From positions 3,286,001-3,350,000 of the forward strand of contig PQWQ01000004.1 of assembly GCA_002943765.1 (NCBI GenBank): a stretch of DNA of 64,000 nt, given 5' to 3'. The notes below the pieces were generated by a model. It was not told the DNA's origin. It did not search any database and worked only from the letters and a program-made list of their open reading frames with translations. The translations under genes and the position numbers were made by a program. Below, in pieces: positions 35,079 to 49,178 of this stretch (its first letter is position 1; each line of letters starts with the position of its first letter). This DNA is from Psoroptes ovis (Eukaryota; Arthropoda; Arachnida; Sarcoptiformes; Psoroptidae).

Positions 35079-38000
35079 AATCGATTACGCCCAAGTATGA
35101 TGATATTACGTTTGATTCTTAACGATTCTATTTTGCCATATATACACACACACACATACACACAATGATCATCATCATTATCAGTCACAACCTATTTTAC
35201 GAATAATGGAATTGCTTTTGTTATCTTATTTTTGATATTTTCAGAATAGCTCAATGAAAAAAATCAGATTCTTTATGATTCGTATGAATTTAATATTTTC
35301 TCGAAATATATATTCATTGAATAAACATGTATATCTGTACAATTATCGATGACATTTTATGTGTTTCGACTTTTTGTTTCTGTGAGATATTTCAATTGCG
35401 ACTTGTTCATTTCATGTTTATGTTTTATTTTTCATCTATCAATGAATAATCATTGAAACACAGAATCAAAGAATTCACGAGTCATCTCCATGAAATTCTA
35501 TATTCCTTTTTTTTCGGTCAAATTTTAAGCGTTATTCTTAGACCAAGACCTCGACAATCGACCACTAGAATTGTTCATCAATGATATTATTATGGTATAT
35601 GATGATAAATATCGCTACTTTTAAGGTTTTATCAGTTATGTTTTCATTTCATTGAATTCTGTTATTCTGTATTCAATTCGATTAACTTTCTATTGGCAAG
35701 AATTTCATTTATAAAACACAACACATGAATAGAACGACTGCCTTCTCAGCCTTTTAAAAATTCAACAAAAAGTATAAAAAAAACATTCATATATGATATG
35801 AATGCTTCTGATGTTTGTATGAATGCACAAACTCATTTTCGTACATATATAATGAATACATATGTGTCTTTGGATATATCACACACACACACACACAAAA
35901 AAAGCATCAGTATCAGTCAAATAAAGCCAAATAATGTTAAATAAATAGGAGGAGAGAATCTGTAGAAAAAAAAATCATGTTGTTTCGTTATCATTATTAT
36001 TATTATCCAAACAATAATAATTGCTTAGATAACAATGACAATTTGATGAACAAAACTCACGATTTGCGTCGTTTGTAATGAATGAAAATGATGATTTTCT
36101 CGTACAATACATGCATTCATTCATTTATTCATTGATCATAAATGACAATTGTAATAATTGAAAATATATGAAAACGAAGAAGAATATTTTTTGAGCGATA
36201 CAAATACTGAATTGGTTGGCTTATTGCAAGATATGATGATAGGCGGTTCTTTCGAGTCATTTTGGTCCTTATTTTGTACTGAGAATTCTGAAATTTTGAA
36301 AATTCTGGATTCTGAGAAAAATTTTTGGCAAAAATTCTGACAAATACTTGGATCTTTTGATCAAAATTTCAGAGAAAGTTTCTGAAGAAATAATCTATCA
36401 ATGCGTGTTCGTGTCAAAACTTTGTGATCTCAAAGTTTTTACAAGAATTTCAACAAATTTTTCCACCGAACAATTCGCTGTTCACCTGCTCATCTTTGTC
36501 TATTTGTCTTTTTTTCATAGCAAAGAAAATGTTTCGTAAAGTATTTCAAAAGTAATCAATTATTATCATTTAGATCATTGATGTTTTAGGAACGAAAATA
36601 TTTTTGGTTTTTGACAAGAGAGGAGCACATTTGAAGTTTAGTGTTTAAATCATTTTGTATGTTTTGGAGGAAAAATTGTGGAACAAAAAAAAAAATGAAA
36701 TGTTCATACTGCGTATCTCAGTATTTTATTCGGGTATTTGTTTTAGCATGTGAGAATCAAGCCACATGCTCGATATTGCTATCATTTCGGTACAAATTTC
36801 AATTTTTTCAAGCCGAAAAAAATGGATGCAAAGTAAATTTGAATTCAAAAAAAAAAAAATTAATTGAATTGAAAGCATCATAGGCCAAATAATGTTCATG
36901 AAATAGCAAATGATGAATTATTATTATTCAATGATTTTTGTTTGAGGCTTTGGTTTTTTTTTGTTTTTGTGCATCAATTTTCGGAAACCTTTAGGCATTA
37001 ATAAATTTTCAAATTTAAAATGAATTTAAATTGAAAAATTTCAAATCGTATTAACAAGGACTATAATTTTGTGCGATGATAGAAAAAACTTGGTCATCTT
37101 AAACATTTTATTCAGATTAATTGAAATTTTGTTTTGATTAAATTTTTTAAATTTAAAATTGAAACATTGTTTCATTTTTAAATTTTCATTTCTTAACAAT
37201 GGTGTTTTAATTTTTTATTTTAAGATTATTTCAAGTATTTATCACTCTGAAATAATAAGATGAAATTAAAACCAAATCTTAATGAGAATTTTAAAATTTT
37301 TTTCTACCAGAAAAAAATTTAACACTTGAACACGTTCTTTAGTTATGAAATTTTGAGATTTTGAAATTTTAAAATGTATATTTTTTAATTAATTTCGTTG
37401 AAAAAAATCTTTGATTTGAATTAAATATAACCATGGAAATAATTGTTGAAAAATCCTAATTAAAATTCTATTCCAATTAAATTAATTTAACACTTGAAAT
37501 GGATCGAGAATCGATACAATTTTCAACTATTTCTGATTGAAAAACCAAATAAGAGCCATCACTAGATTTTCTGCAGGGACACTTTCACATGATTTCATTT
37601 TCTAAATGACATTTCGCGATTTCTTACAACGATTCATTTTTGCTTATATTAAATGCCAACTACAATTTCAAATCATTCAAGTTTGAATTTGTTTTTCTTT
37701 TTTTTTCTTATTGAAAAAACAATAAGAAACAATTGCTAAATCGAGCAAGTTTCCTACACGAATTTATTTGTACAACAATCAAAATTGAAATCGATGAAAA
37801 TTGTCTTGTTCATTGTCCAAATTGTTAGACAAATACAAACGAATACGAAATCGTTTTGTTACCGAAATCGAAACCAAAGCAAATAAATAAAAGATTTCTT
37901 TCATTTCGATTTCATCTTACAACAGTCATGATAACCTTAACAATGACAGTAAAAATCGATATATAAATCGATCAAATCAAATAAAATCGAAGAAGAAGAA

Positions 38001-41000
38001 AAAGAAGAAAAAAAATCCAATCGTCCGAAGTAAATAAACCAAATGGAAAGAAATAAAGACAAATACCAAAGACCATATCAAATAGAATCGATTCTCAAGT
38101 AATTGATCCATTTTATTCTGTTTTGTTTGTTTGAATTCAATGTTCCGTGGCTATGATCCATGAACATTTAACCATTATAATTATATTGATGATTTTGTCT
38201 TTATTTCTTTAGTGTTTTCGCAGGTTTTAAAGGTTTATACCTTCATTAAAGGTTATGTTTTTGTTATTTTAGCATGATTTTTTTCCTTACATTTTCATTT
38301 CTTAGCTTTATCTACTCAATTCAATAATTATAAAAACGATAATGTGTTTCGATATTTGGGCAGGTTCCTTGTAATTCAATTTTTATTTACATTTTTTACA
38401 TCTTTTCCATGATAATTGCAATTATTTTTTGATCCAAAATCATTCAGTGTTGAACATGAAAACATCCAAAATGATGTTTCATTTTTATTTTTGCAAATAT
38501 TCTCATCATTTACTCTCAATTTTAGCTGCCATTCGTTTTGTTGATCCCAAAGTAAACTTATCATCAAGCGAGAAAACAAAAACAAAGCATGAAGATCAAA
38601 AAAAAAAAAAAAAAAAAAACATCCAACAACACAGATGGTTACTTTCGTACCAGATTCTCGACATACGTAACTTGAGTTGTTGTTGTTGTTGTTTGATCAT
38701 TTTTTAGTTTTTTGTTTCATTTATTCGCCCTGAAAGTATCTTTGTATAAATTGTTTGACATGTTTGGAATTGGAATTAGTCAAAAATGTATTCAAAATTC
38801 AAATGAATTATGGTCAAATTTGTCCCTTTTGTTTCTTGGTCAATGGTCAATGATAATCATCAAAATGATTAAGATAAGATCGTTAGTAAGCACAGTTTTA
38901 ATCGAGTCAATTTCAATTTATTTTTTCTAAAACCTAATTTTCAAATGAGTAAAATGTCTTTTCGTTTGAAAAAATGCAAAAAGTAACAAAGGCTATTCAT
39001 GTATAAATTGCTTGTACATATTCATGTTTGAATATGATTGTTATTAACAATGATGATGATGGCAAAGATCATCATCATCATCATCATCATCATTGTTACA
39101 ATTTGCCATTTGCGTGTCATGTTTTTTTCTCAGTTTAATGTAAACATACATAAGCAACACAAGTACACAAATATCAATTTGAATGATTTGAGCAATCTGA
39201 ACTGTTTGAACTGTTTGAACAATTTGTAACGCCAGAAAACAAGTAAACAAGGGTCAAATATTGTCCATTCGATATTCACAACAGTTTATGTGTATGCGAA
39301 CCATTCAGTGAATTTCTCATCCATCCACCGATCACCGAGGCAAAAACATGATGATTACAAGTAACCATTTTCATCATCATCATCATTTTTTGATCAGCAA
39401 AAAAACAAAATCTCATTTCAACATTTCATCATTGGATGGAAAATCTTCATCTGAACAAACAAAAGCAAAAGCAAAAAAAAAACGACGCTCTTTGACGTTA
39501 TTTGTTTCAATTATCATTATCATTTCAATAATTTTTCCATATATTTTACCATAATTTTACTGGCAGTCGATAGACTTAAAAATAGACAAAAAAAATAGAT
39601 GTCAAAACATGAAAATTCACGATATTAAGCCTCTGCTGCTGATGCCATTATTTCATAGCTGAATGTTTTCACTGATGTTTCCCGAAATTTATTTAAAGAA
39701 ATGAAATGAAAAATGAACAAACATCAATTGCTCGATCCGCTCAATGATGATGATGATGATGATGATGATATATCAAGCATACATTAACTACACATCCACC
39801 ACAGTAATACCATTTACAAAATGTAAAAATAAATGATTAAATCAATTTTGGATCATGAGAAATGAACCAGGTGATATTTGACGATTGACGATAAATGAAC
39901 GAATGAATGAATGAATGAATGGATGGATAAATGTTTGTTCCACAATTCATTTCATTTCAAGCATCATCATCATCATAATTATTATTTTTACTTTTCAAAA
40001 TAAGTACCCTGAAATACAAATACAAAAAAAAACTTTTGACAAGGTTTAAGGCTAGATTTATGCATCTATGTACTGATGTATGAATGTTTTGTTATGGCTT
40101 AGCTAACACCATAGACACATAGGCACTGAAATAATAATAATAATAATGAATATTTCAGAGCAGTTGTTTGGTTAAGGCTTACTGGAATTTTTCGTTTTTC
40201 ATATTTCACTAATTTCAAATTTTTTTATTAACACCATTTTTCATTGCTCTTCTTTTTGTCCCAAAAAAACTATTATTCTTCATTGTTTACATTTAGATTC
40301 AGTGAATTCATTCATTCATTCTTTCAACTTCATATTTTATCCATTTATTTAGTTTCATTTTTCCATCCAAAAAAAAAAATAAATAATTTTTCCATAATTT
40401 TTGTTTTCCTCCGTAAATATTTCTCCACTATTTTTCATTGGCGATTCACTTGATCCATTCTATGATTCTCTTGTTGTTGAAAGAACAAAACACATCAGCC
40501 AAATATGTGTGTTGAAAATTGCAAGTTTGAAATTGCAATTTGGCCACAATTTTTTTCTCTTGAAATGCTGGCGCCTTCTACTTGTCATGCAAACAAACAA
40601 TTTAAAGCATTTTGCTTTCATATAACCATTATTTCAACCCTTTTGTTTTGAAAAAAAAAAACAGAAAACTTAATTCGAATCACGTTCAATAGATAGCGAT
40701 ATAACCTGATGTTATTTTTCTCTCCACTGTTTTTTTCATGTCTTATGATTTTCAATCTTTTTGAACGATGAATGATTCAAACATCATTCATTTTCATTTT
40801 AAAAATTTCTTGGAAATTTAAATATTTAAAAAGTTTGAAAAATTTGCATTCAAATTCAATTAGGATTTTGTTTGTTTTCAAATTTAAAAGTTTTCACAAA
40901 ACTTTTTAAAACGATTTTTGTTTTTTTTCAGAATGAATTTAATGAATGGAAATTTAAATTTAAATTAATGGAAATTTGTCCATTTTTTTTCTTCAAAATT

Positions 41001-41422
41001 ATTTCTACAAAATTTTCAATTTTAAATTTTAAAAATCAATGAATGCAACGGTAAAATGGAAATTATTTTTAATATTTTTGATATAATAAGCCTGAAACCT
41101 TTATGAAAACTTGGTCAATTGATTATGCAATTCAATCAATTATTTTTACTCCGTAGAAAATTTGTATGTAAAGGTTTACACCAAAATACATTGGCCAAAA
41201 TAATGAAAATAATTGTTGAAAATTATTGTCCGTTTTATCATTTTCACCAATTGGCTTTGTTTTTCGTGTGTATGTATTGATTTCTAATGATTTTCTGTGA
41301 TTTTCATCAATGCATTCAATCATTTATTTAGTACAAATGATTCTCTCGTATACAGTTTTACTTGGTTTCCATTGAAATACATTTTTCTCTTGAAAAATAC
41401 AACTAGCGTAACTTGTTTTATA

Positions 41423-41502
41423 TTATGTTGTCCAAAAAGTTCATATCGCTTAATCGATAAAGTTGCTCATGAAAATTGGCCAGAACTTTTCGGACAACCT
41501 AA
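41423..41502. mobile_element. Mariner-type miniature hairpin element C
   Basis: An 80-bp near-palindrome. The left end is TTATGTTGTCCAAAAAGTTC; the right end read inward is TTAGGTTGTCCGAAAAGTTC. TA flanks both sides (41421-41422 and 41503-41504). Its loop (ATAAAGTTGCTCATGAAAAT) resembles that of element A, so A and C form one subfamily. Confidence 0.85.
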
Positions 41503-43087
41503 TATTTCATTTTTGCTATGGTTTATTACTTACAGCATAATTTTTATGATTATTTTTTCCACAGCAATTTCTTCAAGCCATATAACCGTTTCAAAAGAAA
41601 AATATTTGAAAAGAAATATTCATACATTTTCGTTTGAAATCTTTGATAAATTAAGTTTGAATATGTATTGAGAATCTCATTGTGAATTTTTGAAAGAGAT
41701 ACATTCATTCATTTTAAGAAATGAATTGAAATGAAATGAAATTAATTAGAAAAATGAAAATTTTAAAGAGTACAAAGAGGTATTGATTTCAATGATGATG
41801 ATGATGATTATATGATACGAGTATTGAGTATATCAACAAAAATAATGGCGAAAAATAATGGTCAACATCATTGTCCTTTGTGTTATTTTCATTGAAATAA
41901 TAATAATAATAATTATTATTATTATTATTGGTATTATTATATAATCAATGTATTGATAATATAATTACTATTATTACGATCAATCGATGACTGAATTGTA
42001 ACCCTTTTTTTCTCCTGAACAAAAAAAAAAAAAACAAAAAACATTGCAATTTAATTATCATTTGAGGCAATTTTCAGGAGAAGCAAAAAACAATTTAAAA
42101 TGGAGTGAAATTATTATTTTTCAAAAACATTTTTTCAAAAATTCAATGAGTAAAAACTAAATGTATTTTTTTTTTGGTTTTAGTCCGAAAATAAATGTAC
42201 CGAAATTCCACCAAAATTATTGGCAATTTTGAAAAAAAAATCATTCATTTTTTGGTTGTATGATCAGTATGATATGAATCGCGATGGTCATGATCTGAAT
42301 GAACAACGAGAAAAAAAAAGCATGCAACCTAAATATTCAAAGGTTTGATACGTTTGATTTACGTTTTTTTCAACTTTAATTTTTTTTTTATTTGAAATCT
42401 ATGACAACTTATTTATTTGCAGCAGCTAAACATCTGAGAGAGAGAGAGAAAAAAAATTCAACTGTGAATTCATGTGTCATGAATTTCAAATATATATACG
42501 AATCAATATATGAATATCATTGAATCTTGATCTCTTTCATATTTCATATTTTTTCCATATTTTCATTCAATAATTTTTTTTCGTAGGAATTACGAATAAT
42601 TTCAATTCCAATAAAGACTTGGAGACAAATATTTGAAAAAAAATATATATTTACATTGAAATTGTATGTAATCTTTTGATATGAAAATATGAAAATATAT
42701 TAATATTAATATTATCATTCAAACTGAAATAATCATTTGAATGTAAATATTTTCCATTTTGTAAAAAATGAATGAATAAAAATGAAATAAACCGAAATGA
42801 AATGAATGAATCAAAAAAAAAAAAAATTTTGCGCTCATTTTGTTTCTTTGATTTTTCTCATTTGATTTTTTTCCATTTTTTCAGTAAATTTATTTTTCTC
42901 TTCATATTTTCTCTATTTGAGAAACTTCTCGACAAATGGAAATATTGGTGGATATGAATTGAATCATATTTTGAATGCAATGAATTGAAGACTTGAGAAA
43001 AGAAAGCACTTGAAGAATTATTGTGTGCGAGCAGTTTGTTCAAATGAATGTCTGTGTTTTTCAAATGAGTATTTTTCAAGTAAATTC

Positions 43088-43097
<10 letters not shown>

Positions 43098-43119
<22 letters not shown>
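43098..43119. repeat. (GT)n microsatellite
   Basis: Eleven GT units in a cluster of simple repeats (43080-43570) that also contains (ATG)n, (CA)n, (TTG)n and (AAT)n. It is likely polymorphic. Confidence 0.9.
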
Positions 43120-44507
43120 AAGAAGCATATACGGCTAAAACAAGTAAAAAAAAAAAGTTTTTAAATTTTAAAAAACGAATATCGTTGATGATGATGATGA
43201 TGAGCATACACACACACACACATTGAACAAAGACCAAAGAGAGTGTTGTCGTTGTTGTTGTTGTTGTTGCAAAAGCATAATAATCTAATGGTGCACATGA
43301 GCATAGTTTTTGAGCTGTTTGCTTACTTGTTTGCTGCAATTGCATTCTCACAAATCGAAAAAAAATAAAATAAAATATATACTTCGTCTCTTGTATTAAT
43401 GTTTTGCAAAAACACAAAAAACATGCATTAAACATTGAAATTACACTCAAATACATCATTTTCATTCATAGACATATCAAACGAATAATAATAATAATAA
43501 TAATGATGAACAACATATATTCTCGTTGAGTTTGTGTGTGTGTGTGTGTGTTTGTGTTTGTGTGTATGTCATGTATAATCGTTGAATTGTTTTGATTATT
43601 TTTTTATTTTTCTTAAATTCTTAACATCTTTTTGCCATCATTCAATGTACATACATGCATCTATCTATTCATTCATCCAAACAAACATCCATTCATCTAT
43701 TTCTTATTCATCCATATTTCCAACTGCGTGTTGTGTGGTATTTGTGTATGTGAATGCAGTGTTGTTTTCGGTTTTATTTTCGTTTTGAATAAATTTATTT
43801 TGTGTTTTTGCGAAATTTTTTTTTTGCGAATAATCCAAAGACAAAATATGTGTTTTGAAATATGTCATTTTTTTTGCCATTTTCTGTCACACAAAGCCAT
43901 TTCTTCATATTTTGTCAGTATCAATCAACCAATCATTTGAACAACATTTCAAGTCATATGTTTGATTTGTGAATCATTTTAAAATTATTTAAATCATGTT
44001 CATCTTTTGTATTAATCTCGATAACATAATCAACATAAAATAGATATAAATTTGACCAATAATCCTTGTTTCATCATTTCAAAGTATTTAATTGTCATTT
44101 CAAAGTGTTCAAACTGTCATTCAATTCAATTCATTCAAATTAATTTGATGTACATTTAAAAAAATATTGATCATAATAATTAAATGATAATAATTAAAAC
44201 AATACTAAATTTATTGTGACATTGTCTCATTATTATCATCATTGTTATAATTATTAATTGTTCATTATTCATTCATCATTCTTCATTTCTTTTCTATCTG
44301 TTAATTATATTATTATTATTATTATTATCAATTTCATTATTATTATTTGAAATATTCATTCATTCATTCATTCATTCATCGACAATCATCATACATCATC
44401 ATTATCATTGTTATTGTTGTCGTTTTTCGTTTTTTTTTTTGAAATTCTTCAATAATAATAATAATATCAAAAACGGTTAATCATTATCATCATCAGCAAT
44501 CGACAAT

Positions 44508-44526
44508 AACAACAACAACAACAACA
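44508..44526. repeat. (AAC)n microsatellite cluster
   Basis: About six AAC units inside a CAA/CGA-rich stretch (44490-44670) that is less AT-rich than its surroundings. One plus-strand frame would encode a Thr-rich peptide, but no coding evidence was found. Confidence 0.8.
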
Positions 44527-46565
44527 GTAACAGTAACATCGACAACGACAACAGCTCAAAACCTCAAACAATATTATCAATCTTTATTGTTGTTATGATT
44601 GTTGAGTGTTTCCTACTCAATGCACGATCAACGGATAATAACAACGACAACAACAACAACAACAGCAGATAAACCGACCATTGTTTGTCCAAACTAAATT
44701 CATGTGTTATTATTTGTCATCAAATGTAATAATAATAATAATATTTAAATGTGAAAAAAAGGGGAAAAATGATGATGACGATGATTGTGATGATAATTTC
44801 AAATATAATACAATACATTCACATGTATTATTATCATTGCTATCAATGATTGTTGTTCGATTGATTGTCACATATTTAAAATGAATATCAAAAATTTTTG
44901 ACAACAAAATGATAAATTATTCATCGACAACAATCACAACAGTAAATTGACAAGTATTATTTTCAAATTTGCAAATTATTCCTCAGGTTTTCGTATTATA
45001 TTTGCATGATTATATGTGTGTTACAATCAATACTTTTTGATTTAATGATTTTTCAAAGGTAAACACTAAACACTAGATAACCAATAGATGTTGAATTATT
45101 TATCCAATGATTCAAATATTCATTTTGACAAACACAAATATTATTATTATTATTATTATTTTCACCATTATCTGTAATTAAAATTTTTTTGCTTTTAGCG
45201 TTTTAAAATTTTTTTGTGTTTTCTATTTTTATTTAATGTTTATTTGAAAAATATTTCTCATTGATTTTCAATTGATTTTGAATTGATTAAATCGACCATT
45301 TGTTGTTCATGCTTATTATGCTTATTATTTCTATAGTAATTATGATTTGAAATTGATATATTTTTTTTCAACAAATTTTTTCCACTCATTTCGATTCGAA
45401 AGAAAAAAAATTTCAATTTTCAAAATTGAATGTATATTTTAATTATTATCGATAGCTAGATGGATAGATTAATGTGTGATTAATCATTTGAACATTTGTG
45501 ATTATTTGTTGTGATTATTGATAATAATCAAATGTTTAATAATCATTTGTTGTTTTGATTGCCGATTTAAGAAATCGAAACACTTTTGTGATTGTTTATA
45601 TATATATGATTATATTTTGTCATTTTATGTTCAGATACAAAAATATTGAAAATTATCATTTGTATCGTGTGTGTGTATGTGAAACACATTTAATTTTTTT
45701 TTTCTTCACCATTTCAAACAAGATTTTAAATTTTCCGCATTCCAATTCCAAACATTTTCAACTGTGATTACTTTGGCTAATAAACATATTGTATACCGAT
45801 TCAAAAATTGAGTGAAAATTTCAAAGAAATAAATACACAGATAAGCTTTATCAATCATTATCTATATATTTAATTATCATTATCTCATTCGTTCATTTTT
45901 AAAAATAATTAATCATCGCTTGTATAATTGAAAAGACAATCAGAGAAATATTTATGTTTGTGTGTGTGTGTGTATTTGATAAATAATTGAAAGAAATGAA
46001 AAAAACAACAAAATATTTGTGCATTGTAATAATAGCACGCAATGGTTACAGCTTGAAAAAAAACACCCCTTTGATTACTTTGTTGTTTCGGAGAAAAATT
46101 ATTTGAAATTTTATGAAATTTATATGTAATATTATTATTGTTGAATATTTATGTGTAAATCAATTCAAAATCAAAACAATTAATTGATTAATTGATTGAA
46201 CATTTTTGAGCCTTTTCATTTCTTTTTTTCTTCATTTGAAATATAGAAAATGAATCATAAATCAATCAAAAAATTAATTAAAAATACATTATTTTTCCGA
46301 AATTTCAGTTTCAGTTTTTCTAAACTCATTTACATTTTGAACATGAACAAACAACAAATAAACCGAAACAGATCATCAATAAATATTTATTAATAATAAT
46401 AATAATTTACGAAATATTCATGTTTTATGCTTTTTATATAATAATTTGAATTTTATATTTTTATTTCAATATTTCTGTGTGTGTATGTATGTATTTCAGA
46501 TTAATATGTTTCACATATGTGTGTGTTTTCGTATTTATCTATTTATTTATTTATCCATCTAAATA

Positions 46566-46645
46566 TTAGGTTGTCCCATAAGTTCTTGCCGTTTTTTGAA
46601 TTTTTTTCCATTAGAAAAATGGCAAGAACTTATGGGACAATCTAA
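46566..46645. mobile_element. Mariner-type miniature hairpin element D
   Basis: Exactly 80 bp with TA on both sides (46564-46565 and 46646-46647). The left arm is TTAGGTTGTCCCATAAGTTC then TTGCCGTTTTT; the right arm read inward is TTAGATTGTCCCATAAGTTC then TTGCCATTTTT. About two mismatches in 30 make this the best-preserved copy. The ends match mariner terminal repeats. Confidence 0.88.
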
Positions 46646-48731
46646 TAATTTATCAATAATTTTGTTTCGAACATTCATTTCAATATTGAAATCTGAAATA
46701 ATCATTCATTGGTATCTCAGTTTATCTCATCAGTTCAACGGTTTTTTTTTTCTTTGAATTTTTGTTTTTCATTTTATCTTTGTTGTTTACATTTTGAATT
46801 AATCAATTTTCATTCATTCATTCATTCAGTCGTTCGTTCGTTTATTGATTCATTTAAAAAAAATATTATTACTATACGTTCATTGAATAATAATAATAAT
46901 AATAATGATAAACATTGAATGTTTTGATAATATTTGCATTCATTATAATATATTTTGTTAAAAAAAAATTTTAAATGTCAAAAATGTTTTTTTTCCAATA
47001 TATATATTCATCCTGAATATATTTGAATAATATATAAATATATTTGTTTGTTTATTATTGAATCAACAAAACAAAAAAAAAACAAAATCAATGAAATTGA
47101 ATTTTTAAAATAAATTTTTTTTTCAAATTATTATAATTCTTTCATTGATTATGTAAATATTAAAATTTGATTCTTTGATTCTTTCTATTTTCAATCAATG
47201 AAATAGAGCGAAAATTGTAAATCATTAAATCAATGTTTTTTTTTGTTTGTAAATTTATTTTATTTACAAAAGAAAATTTGAAAAAAATTTAAAATTACAC
47301 AAAATTCATCCAAAATTCAAAAGATTTTTTTTTCCCAAGAATCGACATGAATTTTGTTTTATTTTTCCCATTCGACAGTGTTTCTGAATTATTATGAATA
47401 AGTCAATAATTTTTCCTTTTGAATTATGTTTAGTCAAACAAAAATTCTTGTCAAAACGAAAATATTTAGTCATAGGCCTGAAGATGTTCGAAATTTTCAT
47501 TGGAAATTTATTTAAAAGAAAATTTCGAGTTTTGTTTATTCAAAAAATTTTGTATGTTTACATGAATGTATTTGAAAGCATATTTTAAAATCATTCGAAA
47601 ATGTGTTTGTGAACAAATTTGTTCAAAAATTTTTTGTTTAAAAATTAGTGTTTGAATTGTTTGGCTGTGTGTGTTGGTTTGAATGTATGATGTGTTTGTT
47701 CATAGTCGAAGCATTTTCAATTTTTCTCTGGAAACTTGACTAAATTATGGCTAATTGTTTATGTTCAACACCATTTTTTTTCAAAATTTATTGTGTTAAC
47801 ACAACATTTAAATTTAGTGTGAAAGAAAAAATTAATAATAATTTTTCAAAAATTGAATATTCTCATTGAAATATATGTAAAATATTCTTGATTTATGACT
47901 TTTTCTTTGTCAAAATTGAAATTACTAAAATTTTATTCATTCATAAATTATGATAATAAAAATTTCAAATAATATTCAATAATGATTTCTGCTCAAACTG
48001 TATCGAATTGATTTGTTTTTTTTTCTATTTTCATTTCGATGCATTTAGATAGTTATCACAGTACATACACATTGCTTTATTTCATTTGCTTGATTTCATT
48101 ATTTACACATGTTTTGATCATGTTTAATTCAATAATTTTGAAATTTTCAAATTGAATTAAATGCAATACAAATGCACATTTTCTACATTTTTGTGTCATA
48201 ATTGACCATTAATTTATATTTGAACATTTGAACACATACACATACACACACACACATCTTATTTATCAGAAATAACATGACTTTTATTCAATTTTTTTTG
48301 CTGAAATTCACTGATTATCAAATTCAATTTGATTTTAAGCATGAATGTCAAAAAAAAATTTTTTCCCGAACATTACTCAGATTATCGATGTTTTTTTCAC
48401 AATTCAATACGTTGTCTCCAATCGACATAAAATTTTCATGAAATATTTTACTGCTGCTACTGCCATCATCATCATTATCATCATCATCTGTAATCTGTAT
48501 TGAATGCCAAATAATTGATAGAAATGACTGATTGAATATCGATGAACGATATTAGTTTGTCTAGTAAAATACTAATAATGTAATAATAGTAATAAATCTC
48601 TGATAGATTTATTAGCTTTTGATTGAATGATTGAATGGATAAAATAATAATAATAAATTTTTTTTTCATATTAATCGATTAGTTGTAAATGTTCATTTCT
48701 GTCCAAATGACTGTCTTTATGGCTTTTTTTG

Positions 48732-48755
48732 TTTTTTTTTTTTTTTTTTTTTTTT
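48732..48755. repeat. Poly(T) tract
   Basis: 24 consecutive T, about 420 bp upstream of the GRAF start. Such tracts commonly exclude nucleosomes. It could equally be the A-tail of an old retroposon on the minus strand, though no element body was recognised. Confidence 0.75.
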
Positions 48756-49178
48756 GAAGCATTTATTTTTATTTCATTTAATTTTTTCCAATGAAAAGTT
48801 ATTGGATAATAGATTAATACTAATCTCATTCATTCATCTTTTTGTCTTCCATTTTCTCAATTAAAGGTTTGTCTATATTGATTTCTGGCTGCTTTTGATT
48901 TGTTTTATTTCAACGTATTAATGATAAAATGTATTTATCATCATTAAATTTATTTGAAAATAATAAAATAAAAGAATAAATAAATAAATATTAAATTATC
49001 AAACGAAGAAAAAGACGATCATCAACAATCATTATTATCAATTATCAATATTAATCCAAAAAAAACTAAACTGAATGATATTAATCTACATTGATTTATA
49101 AGTCGAGGAAAATTATTTTTAAAATAAAATAAAATAATCAATTTAAAAATAAAGAATCAACAAATAAACAAATCAAGA

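Larger units (their letters stand above)
35079..49178. other. About 14 kb without a recognisable gene
   Basis: AT-rich DNA with many microsatellites, including (CA)n near 35145-35163 and 35881-35896, (GT)n at 43098-43119 and about 43535-43550, (AAC)n at 44508-44526 and poly-T at 48732-48755. It also holds two mariner-like hairpins (41423-41502, 46566-46645). Open frames such as those at 36158-36883 and 40401-40625 have mixed composition but no family signature and no linked splice-compatible neighbours. The interval separates the dsf 5' end from the GRAF start and probably contains their regulatory DNA and non-coding first exons. Confidence 0.55.

Noticed and set aside
36158..36883. Possible gene from frames with mixed amino-acid composition
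   Set aside because: Three short frames do not join through plausible GT-AG sites and match no family I recognise.
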